A stretch of 64,000 nucleotides of DNA, from assembly GCF_046630445.1 (NCBI RefSeq), contig NC_092340.1, positions 33,936,001 to 34,000,000 of the forward strand, read 5' to 3'. Each line of letters begins with the position of its first letter. Position 1 is the stretch's first letter. The notes under the pieces are model-generated. The model did not search any database. It was not told where the DNA came from and worked only from the letters and a program-made list of their open reading frames with translations. Below are positions 1-11,200 of the stretch, in pieces. Origin of the DNA: Rutidosis leptorrhynchoides. Its lineage: Eukaryota; Streptophyta; Magnoliopsida; Asterales; Asteraceae. The translations under genes and the position numbers were made by a program.

Positions 1-2
1 TA

Positions 3-138
3 AGAAATGAATTTTCATTGCAGGAAGAAATGCCCGAAGTAGAAGATAATGAGGAAAATGACGGTGCTGAGCAGGGGGAGCCACAACCCCATCTGCCAGA
101 CGTTCCAGAACCATCACAAGGTCAAGATGATGGTGGAT
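3..138 (+). pseudogene. Copia-1 pol fragment (integrase to RT linker), left of the Gypsy A insertion
   Basis: This open stretch reads in one frame as an acidic, Pro/Gln-rich linker (EEMPEVEDNEENDG, then HLPDVPEPSQ). It ends at the 5-bp TSD TGGAT (134-138). The frame resumes at 21783 with GSPQNIPEVRRSERGR and runs into a copia reverse transcriptase. Acidic/proline linkers ending in a RRSERGR-like block are usual between integrase and RT in Ty1/copia Pol. The split is caused by the 21.6-kb Gypsy A insertion. The upstream gag, protease, integrase and 5' LTR of this copia lie outside the window. Confidence 0.85.
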
Positions 139-644
139 TGTAGTGACCTGAACTTTTCCATGTTTATATATTTTATATATATATTAAATGAAATTTTTAT
201 TTACATGATTAAGTGTTTCCAACATGTTAAGCAATCATACTTGTTAAGACTTGATTAATTGAAATAGGTTTCATATATACAATTGACCACCCAAGTTGAC
301 CGGTGATTCACGAACGTTAAAACTTGTAAAACTATATGATGACATATATATGGTTATATATATAGTTAACATGATATTATGATAAGTAAACATATCATTA
401 AGTATATTAATAATGAACTATATATGTAAAAACAAGACTACTAACTTAATGATTTTGAAACGAGACATATATGTAACGATTATCGTTGTAACAACATTTA
501 ATGTATATATATCATATTAAGATATATTAATACATCATGATATCATGATAATGTAATAATTTAACATCTCATATAGAGGTCAAAACCTCGCAACGAAATC
601 AATTAATATGGAACGTTTTTAATCAATAAGAACGGGACATTTCA
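139..644 (+). repeat. Gypsy A 5' LTR (short, ~506 bp)
   Basis: It starts TGTAGTGACCTG and ends AACGGGACATTTCA, directly before the PBS. Compared with the 3.44-kb LTR of Gypsy B it lacks one of two related ~140-165 bp subrepeats. It also lacks about 2.75 kb between two TCTCAT motifs (junction near 565-580). The Gypsy A 3' LTR (21285-21781) carries the same deletions, so the short form was present in the RNA that transposed. Confidence 0.92.
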
Positions 645-646
645 GT

Positions 647-658
647 TGGTATCCGAGC
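647..658 (+). other. Gypsy A primer binding site (tRNA-Met type)
   Basis: TGGTATCCGAGC lies two bases after the 5' LTR. It is the usual TGGTATCAGAGC primer site for initiator tRNA-Met with one substitution (A to C). Gypsy B has the consensus form at 10277-10288. Confidence 0.85.
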
Positions 659-853
659 GTTGGTCTTAGAGAACCAGAATTTTGCATTAGTGTGTCTTAT
701 CGAGTTTGTTAGGATGCATTAGTGAGTCTGGACTTTGACCGTGTTTACTTGAAAAATGATTGCTTAACAAATTTTGTTGGAAACTATATATTTTTAACAT
801 GTAAATATTATGTGATATATTAATCTCTTAATTTGTTTGATATTATGTGATAG

Positions 854-1468
854 ATGTCTACCTCTAGAACAAGTCCCATTGACTCACCTAATAATAATGA
901 AGAGTCAAATGTAAATTGGAATGATTCGTGGACTGATTCACAAGTTCCCGAAGAGGAACCGGAAGAAGAGTCGGAACCGGAAGAAGAATCGGAACCGAAA
1001 GAAGAATCGAAACCGGAAGAAGAAATAGAACCAGTGGGGGAAATAATAAAACGGTTAAGTAGAAGAAAATCCTCAACCAACCGACTAAAGTTAATTATGG
1101 TCAATGGTGTTTCCGCCAAGGAAGCAAAGTATTGGGAGGATTACCAATTCTCCGATGAATCGGATCCCGACAAGGATTCCGATGATGTTATAGAAATTAC
1201 CCCAACACAATTTAATAAGGCAAAAGAGAACAATAAGGGAAAGGGCATAAAAATAGAGAAATTTGATTCCAAACCCGATGAACTTTATATGTATCGTCAA
1301 CACCCGTATTTCTTAAGTTGTGACAATAACCCGGGAACCTCTAAACCACCAGGTTTTTCTAAACCAATGTGGAAAACGACGGCTCGTATTAGGGGAACAT
1401 CATATATCCCTAGAAACTTGGCAAAACGAACCAAAACCGAAGAAGAAGAAACGAGCGAGTCGGAATAA
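854..1468 (+). CDS. Gypsy A accessory ORF1: acidic protein of unknown function
   Basis: This 204-residue ORF lies between the PBS and the F-box ORF. It opens with a Ser/Asn-rich stretch, followed by imperfect Glu-Pro repeats (EEEPEEESEPEEESEP-type, about residues 32-60). A short basic segment follows (RLSRRKSSTNR, about 68-78), then a second Asp/Glu/Ser cluster, and a tail with a basic patch (RNLAKRTK) and a Glu-rich end. I do not recognise the family. The homologous ORF in Gypsy B (10483-11064) keeps the frame but has lost the ATG. The start here is the first ATG after the leader (GATAGATG). It may be a nuclear or RNA-binding accessory protein, but this is a guess from charge pattern alone. 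The ORF is unbroken although the downstream gag-pol is not. Confidence 0.6.
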   Translation: MSTSRTSPIDSPNNNEESNVNWNDSWTDSQVPEEEPEEESEPEEESEPKEESKPEEEIEPVGEIIKRLSRRKSSTNRLKLIMVNGVSAKEAKYWEDYQFSDESDPDKDSDDVIEITPTQFNKAKENNKGKGIKIEKFDSKPDELYMYRQHPYFLSCDNNPGTSKPPGFSKPMWKTTARIRGTSYIPRNLAKRTKTEEEETSESE

Positions 1469-1578
1469 GATAGTTGTATTCGTGTGGTGTAATATATGTA
1501 ATATAGTGTGCTTATGCTTTATGATATACGTAAAAATTGCTTGTATTAATAAGTATTTTTTTTATGAATCTAACTCTT

Positions 1579-1591
1579 GTCTATTTTACAG
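1579..1591 (+). promoter_or_regulatory. Candidate 3' splice site before the F-box ORF (Gypsy A)
   Basis: A pyrimidine-rich run ending in AG (GTCTATTTTACAG) lies 14 bases before the F-box ATG. It is conserved at the same place in Gypsy B (about 11175-11186). This would allow the F-box ORF to be translated from a spliced subgenomic RNA. No donor was assigned. Confidence 0.4.
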
Positions 1592-1605
1592 TATAAAAAC
1601 ACAAA

Positions 1606-2872
1606 ATGGATAGACAACCGAATATTTTAAGAGACCTACCCAGAGACATGATTGATGAAATCTTGTCTAGAGTCGGTCAGAATTCCTCGGCACAACTATT
1701 TAAGGCGAGATCAGTTTGTAAGACATTCGAAGAACGTTCCAAGAATGCCTTGGTTTATAAAAGGCTTTCGTTTGAAAGATGGGGGATATCACATTGGGAA
1801 ATCCATAAGTTACGATGTGTTTACTTTGACGCATATATTGCGGGGAACCCAAATGCTATTTTACCCAAATGCTATTTTACGCATATATCCGAATATAGGA
1901 CTTCGTGATTTAGAAAAAGCGGCTAACATGCAACATAAAGAAGCATGTTATGCTTACGGGTTAGTAATGTTCGCTTCTCACCAAAATGAGAAGAAGAACA
2001 TTGGGCTACAACTATTAAACAAAGCGTTCCCACAAGTGACGGAGTCGGTAATTGGGGTAAGAAATGAGGTTTTTAGATTGTTACGGGACTGTTGGACATT
2101 ACGTAACCCTCGTCCCTTTGATGACGTTGCAACACGCTGTCTTATCAACGGCCATAACGGTTATGTTCCATAAGACCAAGGATGGGAAGTAGTCCTAGTA
2201 AAACCAGAATGCATGACTTGTTTCTGGACGTATGAATTACGTGTCTTTATTGCCTTTACTGAACGACTTGTGTACTAGCTAGAATTATCTTCACAACTAT
2301 CTTGTATCAAAGAAGAACGTTCCAAGAATGCCTTGGTTTATAAAAGGCTTTCATTTGAAAGATGGGGGATATCACATTGGGAAATCCATAAGTTACGATG
2401 TGTTTACTTTGACGCATATATTGCGGGGAACCCAAATGCTATTTTACGCAACGGGTTAAGAAATTATTTTGACTCAATATATCCGAATATAGGACTTCGT
2501 GATTTAGAAATAGCGGCTAACATGCAACATAAAGAAGCATGCTATGCTTACGGGTTAGTAATGTTCGCTTCTCACCAAAATGAGAAGAAGAACATTGGGC
2601 TGCAACTATTAAACAAAACGTTCCCACAAGTGACGGAGTCGGTAATTGGGGTAAGAAATGAGGTTTTTAGATTGTTACGGGACTGTTGGACATTACATAA
2701 CCCTCGTCCCTTTGATGACGTTGCAACACGCTGTCTTATCAACGACCATAACGGTTATGTTCCACAAGACCAAGGATGGGAAGTAGTCCTAGTAAAACCA
2801 GAATGCATGACTTGTTTCTGGACGTATGAATTACGTGTCTTTATTGCCTTTACTGAACGACTTGTGTACTAG
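1606..2872 (+). pseudogene. Gypsy A accessory ORF2: F-box protein, rearranged by tandem duplication
   Basis: This is the homologue of the intact F-box ORF of Gypsy B (11201-11884). The F-box begins close to the start (LPRDMIDEILSRVG) and is followed by VCKTFEERSKN and the RLSFERW segment. The reading frame then breaks: a short duplicated scrap near 1858-1880 replaces part of the gene and shifts the frame, and a CAA codon has become TAA at 2171-2173. From 2314 the gene is repeated in tandem, and this second unit reads open from 2333 to 2872 through the C-terminal part (ANMQHKEACYAYGL...ERLVY) without the F-box. No single intact F-box protein can be made. The family resembles plant At2g35280-type F-box proteins. 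Confidence 0.8.
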
Positions 2873-2906
2873 CTAGAATTATCTTCACAACTATCTTGTA
2901 TCAAAG
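1731..2906 (+). repeat. Tandem duplication inside the F-box ORF of Gypsy A (two units of ~583-593 bp)
   Basis: Sequence from AGAACGTTCC at 1731 to about 2313 is repeated from AGAACGTTCC at 2314 to about 2906. The units differ by a local rearrangement and a few substitutions. Gypsy B has a single unit, so the duplication arose in the Gypsy A lineage. Confidence 0.9.
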
Positions 2907-3064
2907 TTATTGTGTGCTATATTTCATGCTATATGTAAAATAAGCGGTATTGTAAGTTTGTAAAATATTGTGTAAAAGTTTGAACGCGAAATATTATTAT
3001 AATCAGTTTTTCATATAGAATTGTAGTAGTTGAATTGTATATTAGCTACTAAGTATGAACTTAA

Positions 3065-3081
3065 CGGGTAGGTACTACCCG
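3065..3081 (+). other. Conserved hairpin before gag (Gypsy A)
   Basis: CGGGTAGGTACTACCCG is a 7-bp perfect inverted repeat with a 3-base loop. It lies between the F-box ORF and gag. The identical hairpin is at 12077-12093 in Gypsy B, and a variant of the same length is in Gypsy C (36841-36857, element strand CGGGTAGGTAATACCCG). Its left half repeats the sequence just before the 3' LTR (AACGGGTAGGTAC, 16853-16865). Confidence 0.75.
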
Positions 3082-3212
3082 AATTTAAACTTATAAAACG
3101 CTAATATGAAGAAAAAGCTTTTATAAATGAGTTCATATTATGCTACGAGATACTATTGACTACTCTTAATATTCTGTATGATTAACTTGTTTCATTTGAC
3201 TATTTGAAGGAA

Positions 3213-6200
3213 ATGGCACCGACTACTCGACAAACCATGAATATGAGCGAAGAGGAATTTCGTACCTTTCTTGCTGCAAACATAGCTGCAGTACAGGCTG
3301 CGCTACATACCAACAATAACCTTGGATCTAGCAGTACAGGAAATCATGTAGGATGCACCTACAAAGAATTCACTGCCTGCAAACCTTTGGAATTTGATGG
3401 AATCGAAGGACCGATCGGATTGAAATGGTGGACCGAGAAGGTCGAATCGGTGTTTGCCATAAGTAAGTGTACTGAAGAGGACAAAGTGAAGTACGCTACG
3501 CATACCTTCACAGGTTCTGCGTTAACATGGTGGAATACCTATCTAGAGCAAGTGGGACAAGATGATGCTTATGCACTACCGTGGTCAGCATTCAAGCACT
3601 TGATGAATGAGAAGTACCGTCCCAGAACCGAGGTCAATAAGCTCAAGACAGAACTTAGAGGGTTACGAACCCAAGGATTTGATATTACCACGTACGAAAG
3701 ACGATTCACAGAATTGTGCCTATTATGTCCGGGAGCTTTCGAAGATGAGGAAGAGAAGATCGACGCGTTTGTGAAAGGATTACCGGAAAGAATCCAAGAA
3801 GATATAAGTTCACACGAGCCCGCCTCCATACAACAGGCATGTAGAATGGCTCACAAACTAGTGAACTAGATTGAAGAAAGAATTAAAGAACAGACTGCTG
3901 AAGAGGCCAATGTGAAGCAAGTCAAAAGAAAGTGGGAGGAAAAAAGTGATAAGAATCACCAATACAACAACAACAGCAATTACAACAATAATCGCAACAA
4001 CTATCCCAACAATCGCAACATCAATGGCAACTACAACAAATGGCCCAACAACAACAACAACTACAACAATCATCCCAACAACAATAACAACCGCAACAAC
4101 AACAACAATCAGAAGTAGCTATGCCAAAGGTGTGAAAAGTATCACTCGGGGTTCTGCACCAAATTTTGCAACAAGTGTAAAAGAAATGGTCATAGCGCGG
4201 CGAAGTGTGAGGTCTACGGACCAGGGGTTAACAGAACGAAAGGAACAAATGGTGTCGGAACGAGTAATGGCGGAGCAAGTAGTGTCGGAGCAAGTTATGC
4301 CAATGTAGTTTGTTATAAATGTGGAAAACCGGGCCACATTATTAGAAATTGCCCGAACCAGGAGAACACGAATGGACAAGGCCGCAGAAGAGTTTTCAAT
4401 ATTAATGTGGCAGAGGCACAGGAAGACCCGGAGCTTGTTACAGGTACGTTTCTTATTGACAATAAATCTGCTTACGTTTTATTTGATTCGGGTGCGGATA
4501 GAAGCTATATGAGTAGAGATTTTTGTGCTAAATTAAGTTGTCCATTGATGCCTTTGGATAGTAAATTTTTACTCGAATTAGCAAACGGTAAATTAATTTC
4601 AGCAGATTATATATGTCGGAATCGAGAAATTAAACTAGGTAGCGAAATATTTAAGATTGATTTGATACCAGTAGAGTTAGGGAGTTTTGATGTTATAGTT
4701 GGCATGGACTGGCTGAAGAAGGTGAAAGCAGAGATCGTATGTTATAAAAATGCAATTCGCATTGTACGAGAAGAAGGAGAACCCTTAATGGTGTACGGAG
4801 AAAAGGGCAACACGAAGCTACATCTTATTAGTAATTTGAAGGCACAAAAACTGATAAGAAAAGGTTGCTATGCTGTTCTAGCACACGTCGAGAAAGTACA
4901 AACTGAAGAAAAGAGCATCAATGATGTTCCCGTCGCAAAAGAATTTCCCGATATATTTCCGAAAGAATTACCCGGACTACCTCCACATTGATCTGTTGAA
5001 TTTCAAATAGATCTTGTACCAGGAGCTGCACCAATAGCTCGTGATCCTTACAGACTCGCACCCAGCGAGATGAAAGAACTGCAAAGCCAATTACAAGAAC
5101 TTTTAGAGCGTGGTTTCATTCGACCAAGCACATCACCGTGGGGAGCTCCTGTTTTGTTTGTCAAGAAGAAAGATGGTACATTCAGGTTGTGTATCGACTA
5201 CCGAGAGTTGAACAAACTTACCATCAAGAACCGCTACCCACTACCGAGAATCGACGACTTATTTGATCAACTACAAGGCGTCTGTTTATTCAAAGATTGA
5301 CTTACGTTCCGGGTATCATCAAATGCGGGTGAAAGATGATGATATTCCAAAGACTGCTTTCAGAACACGTTATGGTCATTACGAATTTATGGTCATGCCG
5401 TTTGGTTTAACTAATGCACCACCTGTGTTCATGGACCTTATGAACCGAGTGTGTGGACCATACCTTGACAAGTTTGTCATTGTTTTCATTGATGACATAC
5501 TTATTTACTCAAAGAATGACCAAGAACACGGTGAACATTTGAGAAAGGTGTTAGAAGTATTGAGGAAGGAAGAATTGTACGCTAAGTTTTCTTAGTGTGC
5601 ATTTTGGTTGGAAGAAGTTCAATTCCTCGGTCACATAGTGAACAAAGAAGGTATTAAGGTGGATCCGGCAAAGATAGAAACTGTTGAAAAGTGGGAAACC
5701 CCGAAAACTCCGAAACACATACGCCAGTTTTTAGGACTAGCTGGTTACTACAGAAGGTTCATCCAAGACTTTTCCAGAATAGCAAAACCTTGACTGCATT
5801 AACGCATAAAGGGAAGAAATTTGAATGGAAGGATGAACAAGAGAAAGCGTTTCAGTTATTGAAGAAAAAGCTAACTACGGCACCTATATTGTCATTGCCT
5901 GAAAGGAATGATGATTTTGTGATTTATTGTGACGCATCAAAGCAAGGTCTCGGTTGTGTATTAATGCAACGAACGAAGGTGATTGCTTATGCGTCTAGAC
6001 AATTGAAGATTCACGAACAAAATTATACGACGCATGATTTGGAATTAGGCGCGGTTGTTTTTGCATTAAAGACTTGGAGGCACTACTTATATGGAATCAA
6101 AAGTATTATATATACCGACCATAAAAGTCTTCAACACATATTTAATAAAAAAAAAACTGAATATGAGGCAGCGTAGGTTGATTGAATTGTTGAATGATTA

Positions 6201-6829
6201 CGACTTTGAGATTCGTTACCACTCGGGGAAGGCAAATGTGGTAGCCGACGCCTTGAGCAGGAAGGACAGAGAACCCATTCGAGTAAAATCTATGAATATA
6301 ATGATTCACACTAACCTTACTACTCAAATAAAGGAGGCGCAACAAGGAGTTTTAAAAGAGGGAAATTTAAAGGATGAAATACCCAAAGGATCGGAGAAGC
6401 ATCTTAATATTCGGGAAGACGGAACCCGGTATAGGGCTGAAAGAATTTGGGTACCAAAATTTGGAGATATGAGAGAAATGGTTCTTAGAGAAGCTCATAA
6501 AACCAGATACTCAATACATCCTGGAACGGGGAAGATGTACAAGGATCTTAAGAAACATTTTTGGTGGCCAGGTATGAAAGCCGATATTGCTAAATATGTA
6601 GGAGAATGTTTGACGTGTTCTAAGGTCAAAGCTGAACATCAGAAACCATCAGGTCTACTACAACAACCTGAAATCCCGGAATGGAAATGGGAAAACATTA
6701 CCATGGATTTCATCACTAAATTGCCAAGGACTTCAAGTGGTTTTGATACTATTTGGGAAATAGTTGATCGTCTCACCAAATCAGCACACTTCCTGCCAAT
6801 AAGAGAAGATGACAAGATGGAGAAGTTAG
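3213..6829 (+). pseudogene. Gypsy A gag-pol, 5' part (gag, protease, RT, RNase H, start of integrase)
   Basis: Reading starts at ATGGCACCG (3213). Gag follows (TWWNTYLEQVG, then [15 protein letters not shown]), an Asn-rich spacer, zinc knuckle [14 protein letters not shown], protease FDSGADRSYMS, RT ([27 protein letters not shown]), RNase H ([11 protein letters not shown]), and the integrase HHCC region with CLTCSKVK. Compared with Gypsy B the frame is broken by nonsense codons at about 3867, 4116, 4989 and 5593. It is also broken by a 2-base deletion near 5281, a 1-base deletion near 5789 and a 1-base gain in an A-run near 6150. Two of the stops are simple C-to-T changes (at 4116 and 4989), as expected of methylated repeats. 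The coding sequence stops at the Gypsy B insertion (TSD GTTAG at 6825-6829) and continues at 20304. Confidence 0.92.
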
Positions 6830-9800
6830 TGTAGTGACCCGAACTTTTCCATGTTTATATATATATATTAAATAAAATTGTTATTTACATGATTAAGTAT
6901 TTCTAACATGTTAAGCAATCAAACTTGTTAAGACTTGATTAATTGAAATAGGTTTCATATAGACAATTGACCACCCAAGTTGACCGGTGATTCACAAACG
7001 TTAAAACTTGTAAAAACTATACGATGACATATATATGGTTATATATATAGTTAACATGATTTTATTATAAGTATGTATCTCATTAGGTATTTTAACAATG
7101 ACTTATATACATAAAAATGAGACTATTAATTTAAGAAACTCGAAAATGATATATATAACGGTTATCGTTATAACAACGTCTTACTAGGTACATATGAATC
7201 ATATTAAGATATTGATACACTTGGTTAATTATGTTAAATGATAAGTAAATATATTATTAAGTGTATTAACAATGAAATACATATGTAAAAATAAGACTAC
7301 TAACTTAATGATTTCGAAACGAGACATATATGTAACGATTATCGTTGTAACGACATTTAACTGTACATATATATCATACTAAGATATATTATATATCATA
7401 ATATCATGATAATATAACAATTTAAAATCTCATTTGTTATAATAAACAATGGGTTAACAACATTCAACAAGATCGTTAACATAAAGGTTTCAAAACAACA
7501 TTTACATGTAACGACTAACGATGACTTAACGACTCAGTTAAAATGTATATACATGTAGTGTTTTAATATGTATTCATACACTTTTGAAAGACTTCAAGAC
7601 ACTTATCAAAATACTTCTACTTAACAAAAATGCTTACAATTACATCCTCGTTCAGTTTCATCAACAATTCTACTCGTATGCACCTGTATTCGTACTCGTA
7701 TAATACACAGCTTTTAGATGTATGTACTATTGGTATATACACTCCAATGATCAGCTCTTAGCAGCCCATGTGAGTCACCTAACACATGTGGGAACCATCA
7801 TTTGGCAACTAGCATGAAATATCTCATAAAATTACAAAAATATGAGTAATCATTCATGACTTATTTACATGAAAACAAAATTACATATCCTTTATATCTA
7901 ATCCATACACCAACGACCAAAAACACCTACAAACACTTTCATTCTTCAATTTTATTCATCTAATTGATCTCTCTCAAGTTTTATCTTCAAGTTCTAAGTG
8001 TTTCTTCATAAATTCCAAAAGTTCTAGTTTCATAAAATCAAGAATACTTTCAAGATTGCAAGTTTACTTCCAAGTTTTCTAAATCCATTCCAAGTAATCA
8101 TCCAAGATCAAGAAATCTTTGTTACTTACAGTAGGTTATCTTTCTAATACAAGGTAATAATCATATTCAAACTTTAATTCAATTTCTATAACTATAACAA
8201 TCTTATTTCGAGTGGAAATCCTACTTGAAATTGTTTTCGTGTCATGATTCTGCTTCAAGAACTTTCAAGCCATCCAAGGATCCTTTGAAGCTAGATCTAT
8301 TTTTCTCATTTCCAGTAGGTTTATCCAAGGAACTTGAGATAGTAATGATGTTCATAACATCATTCGATTCATACATATAAAGCTATCTTATTCGAAGGTT
8401 TAAACTTGTAATCACTAGAACATAGTTTAGTTAATTCTAAACTTGTTCGCAAATAAAAGTTAATCCTTCTAACTTGAATTTTAAAATCAACTAAACACAT
8501 GTTCTATATCTATATTATATGCTAACTTAATGATTTAAAACCTGGAAACACGAAAAACACCGTAAAACTGGATTTACGCCGTCGTAGTAACACCGCGGGC
8601 TGTTTTGGGTTAGTTAATTAAAAACTATGATAAACTTTGATTTAAAAGTTGTTATTCTGGGAAAATGATTTTTATTATGAACATGAAACTATATCCAAAA
8701 ATTATGGTTAAACTCAAAGTGGAAGTATGTTTTCTAAAATGGTCATCTAGACGTCGTTCTTTCGACTGAAATGACTACCTTTACAAAAATGACTTGTAAC
8801 TTATTTTTTCCGACTATAAACCTATACTTTTTATGTTTAGATTCATAAAATAGAGTTCAATATGAAACCATAGCAATTTGATTCACTCAAAACGGATTTA
8901 AAATGAAGAAGTTATGGGTAAAACAAGATTGGATAATTTTTCTCATTTTAGCTACGTGAAAATTGGTAACAAATCTATTCCAACCATAACTTAATCAACT
9001 TGTATTGTATATTATGTAATCTTGAGATACCATAGACACGTATACAATGTTTCGACCTATCATGTCGACACATCTATATATATTTCGGAACAATCATAGA
9101 CACTCTATATGTGAATGTTGGAGTTAGCTATACAGGGTTGAGGTTGATTCCAAAATATATATAGTTTGAGTTGTGATCAATACTGAGATACGTATACACT
9201 GGTTCGTGGATTGATTCAAGATAATATTTATCGATTTATTTCTGTACATCTAACTGTGGACAACTAGTTGTAGGTTACTAACGAGGACAGCTGACTTAAT
9301 AAACTTAAAACATCAAAATATATTAAAAGTGTTGTAAATATATTTTGAACATACTTTGATATATATGTATATATTGTTATAGGTTCGTGAATCAACCAGT
9401 GGCCACGTCTTACTTCCCGACGAAGTAAAAATCTGTGAAAGTGAGTTATAGTCCCACTTTTAAAATCTAATATTTTTGGGATGAGAATACATGCAGGTTT
9501 TATAAATGATTTACAAAATAGACACAAGTACGTGAAACTACATTCTATGGTTGAATTATTGAAATCGAATATGCCCCTTTTTATTAAGTCTGGTATTCTA
9601 AGAATTAGGAAACAGACACCCTAATTGACGCGAATCCTAAAGATAGATCTATTGGGCCTAACAAACCCCATCCAAAGTACCGGATGCTTTAGTACTTCGA
9701 AATTTATATCATATCCGAAGGGTGTCCCGGAATGATGGGGATATTCTTAAATATGCATCTTGTTAATGTCGGTTACCAGGTGTTCACTATATGAATGATT

Positions 9801-10274
9801 TTTATCTCTATGTATGGGATGTGTATTGAAATATGAAATCTTGTGGTCTATTGTTACGATTTGATATATATAGGTTAAACCTATAACTCACCAACATTTT
9901 TGTTGACGTTTAAAGCATGTTTATTCTCAGGTGAATACTAAGAGCTTCCGCTGTTGCATACTAAAATAAGGACAAGATTTGGAGTCCATGTTTGTATGAT
10001 ATTGTGTAAAAACTGCATTCAAGAAACCGATTTTGATGTAACATATTTGTATTGTAAACCATTATGTAATGGTCGTGTGTAAAAAGGATATTTTAAATTA
10101 TCATTATTTGATAATCTACGTAAAGCTTTTTAAACCTTTATTTATGAAATAAAGGTTATGGTTTGTTTTAAAAATGAATGCAGCCTTTGAAAAACGTCTC
10201 ATATAGAGGTCAAAACCTCACAACGAAATCAATTAATATGGAACGTTTTTAATCAATAAGAACGGGACATTTCA
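6830..10274 (+). repeat. Gypsy B 5' LTR (~3.45 kb)
   Basis: Near-identical to the 3' LTR at 16866-20303, with scattered substitutions and small indels. It contains two related subrepeats (about 7076-7210 and 7241-7386). The segment about 9890-9945, with CTCACCAAC and ATTCTCAGGTGAATAC, is also recognisable in the LTRs of Gypsy C and in the LTR fragment at 45692-47200, so it is a family core of the LTR 3' half. No convincing protein lies in it; the 87-aa minus-strand reading at 9264-9527 is simply repeated in both LTRs. Confidence 0.93.
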
Positions 10275-10276
10275 GT

Positions 10277-10288
10277 TGGTATCAGAGC
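10277..10288 (+). other. Gypsy B primer binding site (tRNA-Met)
   Basis: TGGTATCAGAGC, the consensus initiator-tRNA-Met primer site of plant LTR elements, lies two bases after the 5' LTR. Confidence 0.9.
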
Positions 10289-10482
10289 GTTGGTCTTAGA
10301 GAATCAGAAATTTGCATTAGTGTGTCTTATCGAGTTTGTTTGGATGCATTAGTGAGTCTGGACTTCGACCGTGTTTTCTTTAAAAATGATTGCTTAACAT
10401 TTTTGTTGGAAACTATATATTATTAACATGTATATATTATGTGATATATTAATCTCTTAACATATTTGATATTGTGTGATAG

Positions 10483-11064
10483 ATATCTACCTCTAGCACA
10501 AATCCCATTGACTCACCTAATAATAACGAAGAGTCGAATATATATTGGACTGATTCACAAGTGCCCGAAGAAGAACCGGAAGAAGAATCAGAACCGGAAG
10601 AGGAGGAACCGGAGGAGGAAATAGAACCGGTGGGGAAAATAATAAAACGGTTAAGTAAAAGAAAATCCTCAACCAACCGACCAAGGTTAATTATGGTCAA
10701 TGGTGTTTCCGCCAAGGAAGCAAAATATTGGGAGGATTACCAATTCTCCGATGAATCGGATTCCGACGAGAATTCCGATGATGTTATAGAAATTACCCCA
10801 ACTGAATTTAAAAAGGCAAAAGAAAATAATAAGGGAAAGGGCATAAAAATAGAGAAATCTAATTCCAACCCCGATGAACTTTATATGTATCGTCAACCCC
10901 CGAAGCCCTTAAGTTGTAACAATGACCGGGGAACCTCTAAACCACCAGGTTTTTCTAAACCGTTGTGGAAAACGACAGCTCGTATTAGGGGAACATCATA
11001 TATCCCTAGAAACTTGGCAAAACGGACCAAAACCGAAGAAGAAGAAACGAGCGAGTCGGAATAA
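10483..11064 (+). pseudogene. Gypsy B accessory ORF1 (acidic protein), start codon lost
   Basis: This aligns over its length with the 204-residue ORF of Gypsy A: the Glu-Pro repeats, VNGVSAKEAKYWEDYQFSDE and the RNLAKRTK tail are all present in one open frame. The position of the Gypsy A ATG reads ATA here (10483-10485). The first in-frame ATG is only about 70 codons in (IMVNGV), after the acidic repeats. It also has a shorter Glu repeat. Translation of the whole protein would need a non-AUG start or splicing from upstream. Function unknown. Confidence 0.6.
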
Positions 11065-11200
11065 GATAGTTGTAATCGTGTGGTGTAATATATGTAATAT
11101 AGTGTGCTTATATTTTATGATATATGTAAAAATTGCTTGTATTAATAAGTATTTTTTTATGAATCTAACTCTTGTCTATTTTACAGTATAAAAACACAAA

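Noticed and set aside
820..1119. Ser/Gly-rich minus-strand ORF (and its twin at 10449-10715)
   Set aside because: It is the antisense reading of the Glu-Pro repeats of accessory ORF1.
3858..4073. Val/Ile-rich, membrane-like minus-strand ORF (also 12871-13149)
   Set aside because: Antisense of the AAC repeat that encodes poly-Asn in Gag; low complexity, not a membrane protein.
9264..9527. 87-aa minus-strand ORF, repeated at 19293-19556
   Set aside because: It lies inside both Gypsy B LTRs, and its two copies simply reflect the LTR pair; no family resemblance.
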